DNA from: Sphingomonas sp. HITSZ_GF
Lineage (GTDB): Bacteria > Pseudomonadota > Alphaproteobacteria > Sphingomonadales > Sphingomonadaceae
Assembly: GCF_029543155.1 (NCBI RefSeq)
Contig: NZ_JARQXA010000001.1
Coordinates: forward strand, 806,001 to 870,000
Length of the DNA: 64,000 nucleotides
Direction of reading: 5' to 3'
How positions within the stretch are numbered: the first letter of the stretch is position 1; every line of letters begins with the position of its first letter. A program made the position numbers and the translations under genes. Below, one piece after another: positions 59,642-64,000 of the stretch. The notes beneath the pieces are model-generated. The model was not told the DNA's origin, ran no database searches, and saw only the letters and a program-made list of their open reading frames with translations.

Positions 59642-60523
59642 ATGCGCAGCCTGTTCGCCGCACTATTCCTGCTTTCCGCCAGCGTTGCGCCGGCGGTGCC
59701 CGCGCTGGCGCAGGACAATACGACCATTGTCAACGAAGCGGATACGCCGGCCCTCACGCCGACGCCACAGCCCGCCGCGACGCCGCAGGCGCAGACCGGA
59801 ACCATCGCGGACGATCCGGCAGCGTCGCAGGTAATCGCCGAATCGGGTAAGGCGCTGATCGTCCTGTTCGTGCTCGCGGCGATCCTCGAATCCGCGCTGG
59901 CCTGGTTCTTTAACCTTCCGGTCGTCGCCGGCCTGTTCAACGGGCGGAACTTCAAGCCGATCATATCCTGCGGCCTGGCGCTTGCGGTGACCTATGGCTT
60001 CCAGTCGGTGCTGCTGATCGGCCTGTTCGCCAATTACGGGTATGACACTGCCGGCGCGGACGCGCAGTTCCTCTGCCGCCTGATCGAATCGCTGGTGCTG
60101 GCCGGGGGCAGCGCGGGGGTGAACCGACTGCTGCGCAACCTGGGCATCCGCCCGATCGATCCGATTGCCGAGAGCAACCCGACGCCGCAGCCGCTCGATG
60201 CCTGGATTTCGGTCACGCATCGCCGCAGCGGGACGAAGGGGCCGGTCGATGTCGAGATCGGCACCACCGCCGCCGACGGCACCGTCGTCTGGGCGATCGC
60301 CGGCCAGGTCCGCGGCGGCTCGCCGCTCTCGGGCTTTGCAAGCTGGCTACTACGCGATCGCAGCCGCTTTCCCGGCAGCGGTGGCTATGTCGTCACGCCC
60401 GGCGTACCGATCCAGGTGCGCCTGGCCTGGACCAAGTCGGACGGCACCGTCCTGCTCTCGCCGGCCTGGGGCCCCTATGCGCTGGCAGACCGCGCGATCG
60501 TGGATATCGACCTGACGCTCTAG
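59642..60523 (+). CDS. Membrane protein of unknown function (293 aa)
   Basis: An exported membrane protein: N-terminal signal-like helix (about 1-23, ending AQDN), a Thr/Pro/Ala-rich stretch, two to three membrane helices (about 73-93, 107-130 and possibly 140-165) and a C-terminal soluble domain with beta-strand pattern (VDVEIGTTAADGTVVWAIAG). No family recognised. It is followed by a palindromic element and valS. Confidence 0.65.
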   Translation: MRSLFAALFLLSASVAPAVPALAQDNTTIVNEADTPALTPTPQPAATPQAQTGTIADDPAASQVIAESGKALIVLFVLAAILESALAWFFNLPVVAGLFNGRNFKPIISCGLALAVTYGFQSVLLIGLFANYGYDTAGADAQFLCRLIESLVLAGGSAGVNRLLRNLGIRPIDPIAESNPTPQPLDAWISVTHRRSGTKGPVDVEIGTTAADGTVVWAIAGQVRGGSPLSGFASWLLRDRSRFPGSGGYVVTPGVPIQVRLAWTKSDGTVLLSPAWGPYALADRAIVDIDLTL

Positions 60524-60549
60524 TTTCTGGTTCCCCGGCAACCTTCCGC

Positions 60550-60626
60550 TCCCCGGCGAAGGCCGGGGCCCAGGGTTTCTCTGCCGAGTCGCTTCGTGAC
60601 CCTGGGCCCCGGCTTTCGCCGGGGAT
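60550..60626. repeat. Palindromic intergenic element upstream of valS
   Basis: Arms ccccggcgaaggccggggcc (60551-60570) and ggccccggctttcgccgggg (60605-60624) with a 34-base middle. A partial arm lies just before it (ttccccggcaacc). It sits about 80 bases before the valS start. Confidence 0.8.
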
Positions 60627-60704
60627 CCAAGAAGAAGCGGATCGAAAGTCGTACGGCCTTACGCCCCGGCTTGGATTTTCCGGTGGTGCGGCTAAGGGCA
60701 GGGC

Positions 60705-63602
60705 ATGAGCGAACTGCCCAAGACCTTCGACCCCGCCGAACTGGAAGCCCGCTGGTACCAGCATTGGGAAAATAACGGCCTGTTCCGCCCCGCGCGTGAC
60801 GGCGCCGATCCCTGGACGCTGGTCAACCCGCCGCCCAACGTGACGGGCAGCCTGCATATCGGCCATGCGCTCGACAACACGCTGCAGGACATCCTCGTCC
60901 GCCACGCCCGACTGAAGGGCAAGGACGCGCGCTGGGTGGTCGGCACCGATCATGCGGGCATCGCCACGCAGATGGTCGTCGAGCGCCAGCTCAACGCGAA
61001 GCAGCAGAAGCGCACCGACTTCACGCGCGAGGAGTTCGTGGCGAAGGTCTGGGAGTGGAAGGAAGAGAGCGGCGGCGAGATCACGCAGCAGCTCCGCCGC
61101 CTCGGCTGCTCGATGGACTGGTCGGACGAGCGCTTCACCATGGACCCGGGCTTCTCCAAGGCCGTGCTCAAGGTGTTCGTCGAGCTGCACAAGCAGAAGC
61201 TGCTCTATCGCGACAAGCGGCTGGTGAACTGGGATCCGGGCCTCGGCACCGCGATCAGCGACCTCGAGGTCGAGACCAAGGACGTCAAGGGCAGCTTCTG
61301 GCACCTGAAATACCCGCTCGCCGACGGATCGGGCTTCATCGAGGTCGCGACCACGCGTCCCGAGACGATGCTGGCCGACATGGCAGTGGCGGTGCACCCG
61401 ACCGACGAGCGCTACACTGCTTTGGTCGGCAAGCAGGTCAAGCTGCCGATCACCGGCCGCCTGATCCCGATCGTCACCGACGAGCATGCCGATCCCGAGC
61501 TCGGTTCGGGCGCGGTGAAGATCACCCCGGGGCATGACTTCAACGACTTCGAAGTCGGCCGCCGCGCCGGGATCGAAGCGCGCGACATGCTCAACATGCT
61601 CGACGCCAAGGCCCGCATCACCCAGACCAGCGACGGGCTGATCCCCGAGGAACTGCTCGGCATCGACCGGTTCGAGGCGCGCAAGCTGGTGGTCGCGCGG
61701 CTGAAGGAAGAAGGCTTCCTGATCCCGCATGTCGACAAGGACGGCGAGGAACATGACGCCGAGCCGCGCACGATCGCGACGCCGTTCGGCGATCGCTCGG
61801 GCGAGGTGATCGAGCCCTGGCTGACCGATCAATGGTATGTCGATGCCGCGACGCTCGCCAAGCCGGCGATCGAGGCAGTGCGCTCTGGCGCGACCAAGAT
61901 CGTGCCGAAGAGCTGGGAAAAGACCTATTTCAACTGGATGGAGAACATCCAGCCCTGGTGCGTCTCGCGCCAGCTCTGGTGGGGCCACCGGATTCCGGCA
62001 TGGTTTGGCGTCCCGAAGGAAACCTATCTCCAGAATGAGGTGCGGGGTATCGAAACCAGTCCCGCAGCAGCGTTCACAAATGGTCACATCGTAGTTGCTG
62101 ATAACGACGACGATATTCGCAAACAGTTTGCTGCATATTACGGCGTCAGCACGGAAAAGATCACGCTCGTTCGGGAACGGCCTTCGGGTGACTATGCTTG
62201 GACGCTTAAGGAGGGTCAGCATCCGGTTTTCCAAGATTTGGACGTCCTCGACACCTGGTTCTCCTCGGCGCTCTGGCCCTTCGCGACGATGGGCTGGCCG
62301 GAGAACCCCGATCCCACGCTCGGCGGGCGCTATCCCAACGACGTGCTGATCTCGGGCTTCGACATCCTGTTCTTCTGGGACGCCCGCATGATGATGCAGG
62401 GCCTGCAGTTCATGAAGGCGGTGCCCTTCAAGACGCTGTATCTTCATGGTCTCGTCCGCGCGGCGGACGGGCAGAAAATGTCCAAGTCCAAGGGCAATGT
62501 CGTCAATCCGCTCGGGCTGATCGACAATTACGGCGCCGATGCGCTGCGCTTCTTCATGGCGGCGATGGAAAGCCAGGGCCGCGACATCAAGATGGATGAG
62601 CGCCGGATCGAGGGCTATCGCAACTTCGGCACCAAGCTGTGGAACGCCGCGCGCTTCGCCCAGTCGAACGGCATTGCGGCCTCGACCAGCATCGAGGCGC
62701 CCGAGGCGCAGCTGGCAGTCAATCGCTGGATCATCGCCGAGACCATCGCCACCGTGCAGGCGCTCGACCTGGCGCTGGCCGATCTGCGCTTCGACGAGGC
62801 GGCGAACACGATCTACCAGTTCACCTGGAGCCGCTTCTGCGACTGGTATCTCGAGCTGATCAAGCCGGTCCTCCAGAGCGAAGGTGGCGAGGGCGCCGAA
62901 GAGACCCGCGCGGTTGCCGGCTGGGTGCTCGATCAGATCCTGGTCATGCTCCACCCGTTCATGCCCTTCATCACCGAAGAGCTGTGGTCGAAGATGGGTC
63001 CGCGCGATCATGAGCTGATCGTCGCCAAATGGCCGATGGCCGATGCCCGCGCGCTCGATCCCACCGCGCAAGGCGACGTGGATTGGGTAATCGCACTAGT
63101 TCAGCAAATTCGTACTTCGCGAACCGAACTGAACATCCCACCTTCAGTGAAGCTGGAACTAATCATCACTCGGATGGATGATTTGTCGGCTCGCCGACTT
63201 CAACAGAATGTTGAGGCGATTAAACGCCTCGCTCGAATCGATCGAGTTATTTGGCGACGTATTGGCGCGGCTCGGGTCGAGCAGGACCCGACGGGAGCCG
63301 CAATCGACCATCATTGGATGGAACAAGAACTTGCCGAGAAAAATTCGATGCAGGTGACGCTCGATGGCCTTCTCGGTTTCGCGAAGCTTGAAGGGATCGT
63401 CGACCTCGAAGCCGAGAAGACCCGTCTCGCCAAGGCGATCGCCGCGGCCGAGAAGGAGCGCGACGGGCTCGCGGGCCGGCTGAACAACGCCAGCTTCGTC
63501 GAGAAAGCAAAGCCCGAGGCGGTCGAGAAGGCGCGTGCCGATCATGCCGAGAAGGCCGCCGAGGCCGAGCGGCTGTCGGCGGCGCTGTCGCGGCTCGGCT
63601 AA
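60705..63602 (+). CDS. valS: Valyl-tRNA synthetase
   Basis: A 965-residue class I synthetase. [17 protein letters not shown] holds the HIGH motif and [15 protein letters not shown] the KMSKS motif, with the editing domain between and a C-terminal coiled coil ([19 protein letters not shown]). Two stretches (about 62035-62245 and 63080-63350) are visibly less GC-rich than the rest. The first one encodes a segment, between IPAWFG and [14 protein letters not shown], that is longer than in E. coli ValRS. All catalytic motifs are intact. Confidence 0.96.
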   Translation: MSELPKTFDPAELEARWYQHWENNGLFRPARDGADPWTLVNPPPNVTGSLHIGHALDNTLQDILVRHARLKGKDARWVVGTDHAGIATQMVVERQLNAKQQKRTDFTREEFVAKVWEWKEESGGEITQQLRRLGCSMDWSDERFTMDPGFSKAVLKVFVELHKQKLLYRDKRLVNWDPGLGTAISDLEVETKDVKGSFWHLKYPLADGSGFIEVATTRPETMLADMAVAVHPTDERYTALVGKQVKLPITGRLIPIVTDEHADPELGSGAVKITPGHDFNDFEVGRRAGIEARDMLNMLDAKARITQTSDGLIPEELLGIDRFEARKLVVARLKEEGFLIPHVDKDGEEHDAEPRTIATPFGDRSGEVIEPWLTDQWYVDAATLAKPAIEAVRSGATKIVPKSWEKTYFNWMENIQPWCVSRQLWWGHRIPAWFGVPKETYLQNEVRGIETSPAAAFTNGHIVVADNDDDIRKQFAAYYGVSTEKITLVRERPSGDYAWTLKEGQHPVFQDLDVLDTWFSSALWPFATMGWPENPDPTLGGRYPNDVLISGFDILFFWDARMMMQGLQFMKAVPFKTLYLHGLVRAADGQKMSKSKGNVVNPLGLIDNYGADALRFFMAAMESQGRDIKMDERRIEGYRNFGTKLWNAARFAQSNGIAASTSIEAPEAQLAVNRWIIAETIATVQALDLALADLRFDEAANTIYQFTWSRFCDWYLELIKPVLQSEGGEGAEETRAVAGWVLDQILVMLHPFMPFITEELWSKMGPRDHELIVAKWPMADARALDPTAQGDVDWVIALVQQIRTSRTELNIPPSVKLELIITRMDDLSARRLQQNVEAIKRLARIDRVIWRRIGAARVEQDPTGAAIDHHWMEQELAEKNSMQVTLDGLLGFAKLEGIVDLEAEKTRLAKAIAAAEKERDGLAGRLNNASFVEKAKPEAVEKARADHAEKAAEAERLSAALSRLG

Positions 63603-63612
63603 AACCACATCG

Positions 63613-63689
63613 TTCCCCGGCGGAAGCCGGGGCCCAGGGTCGAGAGCGCTGAACTGCTTGGCTCTGGGCCCCGGCTTTCGCCGGGGAAC
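63613..63689. repeat. Palindromic intergenic element after valS
   Basis: Arms gttccccggcggaagccggg (63613-63632) and ctttcgccggggaac region (to 63689) form an inverted repeat of the GTTCCCCGG type with about 25 bases in the middle. It begins 11 bases after the valS stop. Confidence 0.8.
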
Positions 63690-63717
63690 AGCCTAATTTG
63701 AGGGGAGTAGGGCAGGG

Positions 63718-64000
63718 ATGGCACCACCGGCAAAGCGCCACGACCTGACCCAGGGCCCGATCGGCAGAACCCTCCTCCTGTTCGCGCTGCCCACGCTCGG
63801 CTCGAACATCCTCCAGTCGCTCAACGGCTCGATCAACTCGATCTGGGTCGGCCGCTTCCTGGGCGAACAGGCGCTGGCCGCCACCAGCAACGCCAACATC
63901 ATCATGTTCCTGATGTTCTCGGCGGTGTTCGGCTTCGGCATGGCCGCGACCATCCTGATCGGCCAGTCGATGGGTCGCCACGATGTCGAGGCGGCGCGGC
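63718..64000 (+). CDS. MATE-family efflux transporter (3' cut by window)
   Basis: Only the first 94 residues are visible. After a basic start (PPAKRHDLTQGPIGR) come LLLFALPTLGSNILQSL and NSIWVGRFLGEQALAATS, the typical opening of MATE antiporters, which expel drugs in exchange for sodium or protons. ATG 63718 follows GGGGAG with an A/G-rich leader. The rest lies beyond the window. Confidence 0.85.
   Translation, partial: MAPPAKRHDLTQGPIGRTLLLFALPTLGSNILQSLNGSINSIWVGRFLGEQALAATSNANIIMFLMFSAVFGFGMAATILIGQSMGRHDVEAAR

Noticed and set aside
60393..63071. Open frame of 892 codons antisense to valS
   Set aside because: Shadow of valS; it also runs through a palindromic repeat, and its product has no recognisable domain.

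Overview
The window is GC-rich chromosomal DNA from an alphaproteobacterium, most likely a sphingomonad (Sphingomonas or a close relative). The grounds are gene content and order seen together: birA-coaX-RNase J-DUF1467, yqeY-dnaG-rpoD divergent from carA-carB, pdhA with a lipoyl-bearing pdhB, a PopZ-type protein next to TolC and valS, DUF4170, DUF6289-like and DUF3618 proteins, and secreted proteins with an N-terminal IVVTG motif. Most of it is ordinary, tightly packed core genome with short overlaps between genes. No rRNA, CRISPR array, prophage or classical insertion sequence was seen. One tRNA gene (Cys) is present. The first gene (birA) and the last (MATE transporter) are cut by the window ends.

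Layout: 1-3.4 kb, cofactor and RNA-decay operon (birA, coaX, rnj, DUF1467). 3.6-8.1 kb, a TipN-like coiled-coil membrane protein, a histidine-less Hpt domain and two tandem secreted paralogs. 8.1-13.4 kb, a leftward set with a CoxE-like VWA protein, a membrane glycosyltransferase, a CHAP hydrolase, a GFA protein, a MoxR ATPase and an unknown protein. 13.9-16.7 kb, a solitary SIR2-STAND protein that looks like an anti-phage defence gene. 16.7-21.6 kb, the macromolecular synthesis operon (yqeY, dnaG, rpoD, read leftward), interrupted by a DUF559 nuclease gene inside a 43-bp inverted-repeat cassette. 21.7-26.9 kb, carA and carB, with a palindromic element inside carA and two AT-rich genes wedged between them. 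27-33.8 kb, greA, a rhomboid lacking its catalytic histidine, an unknown secreted protein, a small envelope-protein cluster, eno and an FtsB-like gene. 34-36.4 kb, pdhA and pdhB with promoter and terminator. 36.5-39.8 kb, three Tad-type genes (TadE, TadE, TadG). 40-46 kb, a squalene-synthase-like protein, an EF-hand protein, trmFO, a lysoplasmalogenase and a MASE1-like/PAS histidine kinase. 46.2-54.2 kb, an HTH-DAHP synthase fusion, two lipoprotein or secreted unknowns, an ArsR/SRPBCC pair, a hydroxyacid dehydrogenase, cysS and small proteins. 54.3-64 kb, tRNA-Cys, a PCMT-like protein, TolC, PopZ, an S9 peptidase, an unknown membrane protein, valS and the start of a MATE transporter.

The most unusual content is accessory material embedded in core operons: (i) the SIR2-STAND protein beside rpoD; (ii) the DUF559 cassette whose near-perfect inverted repeats (42 of 43 bases match) abut the dnaG start codon and supply its ribosome binding site; (iii) a palindromic repeat translated in frame as a linker inside CarA; (iv) about 100-bp palindromic intergenic elements recurring through the window; (v) a DAHP synthase with an XRE-like helix-turn-helix domain at its N-terminus. 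All functional calls come from reading translated sequence and motifs; no database search was run.
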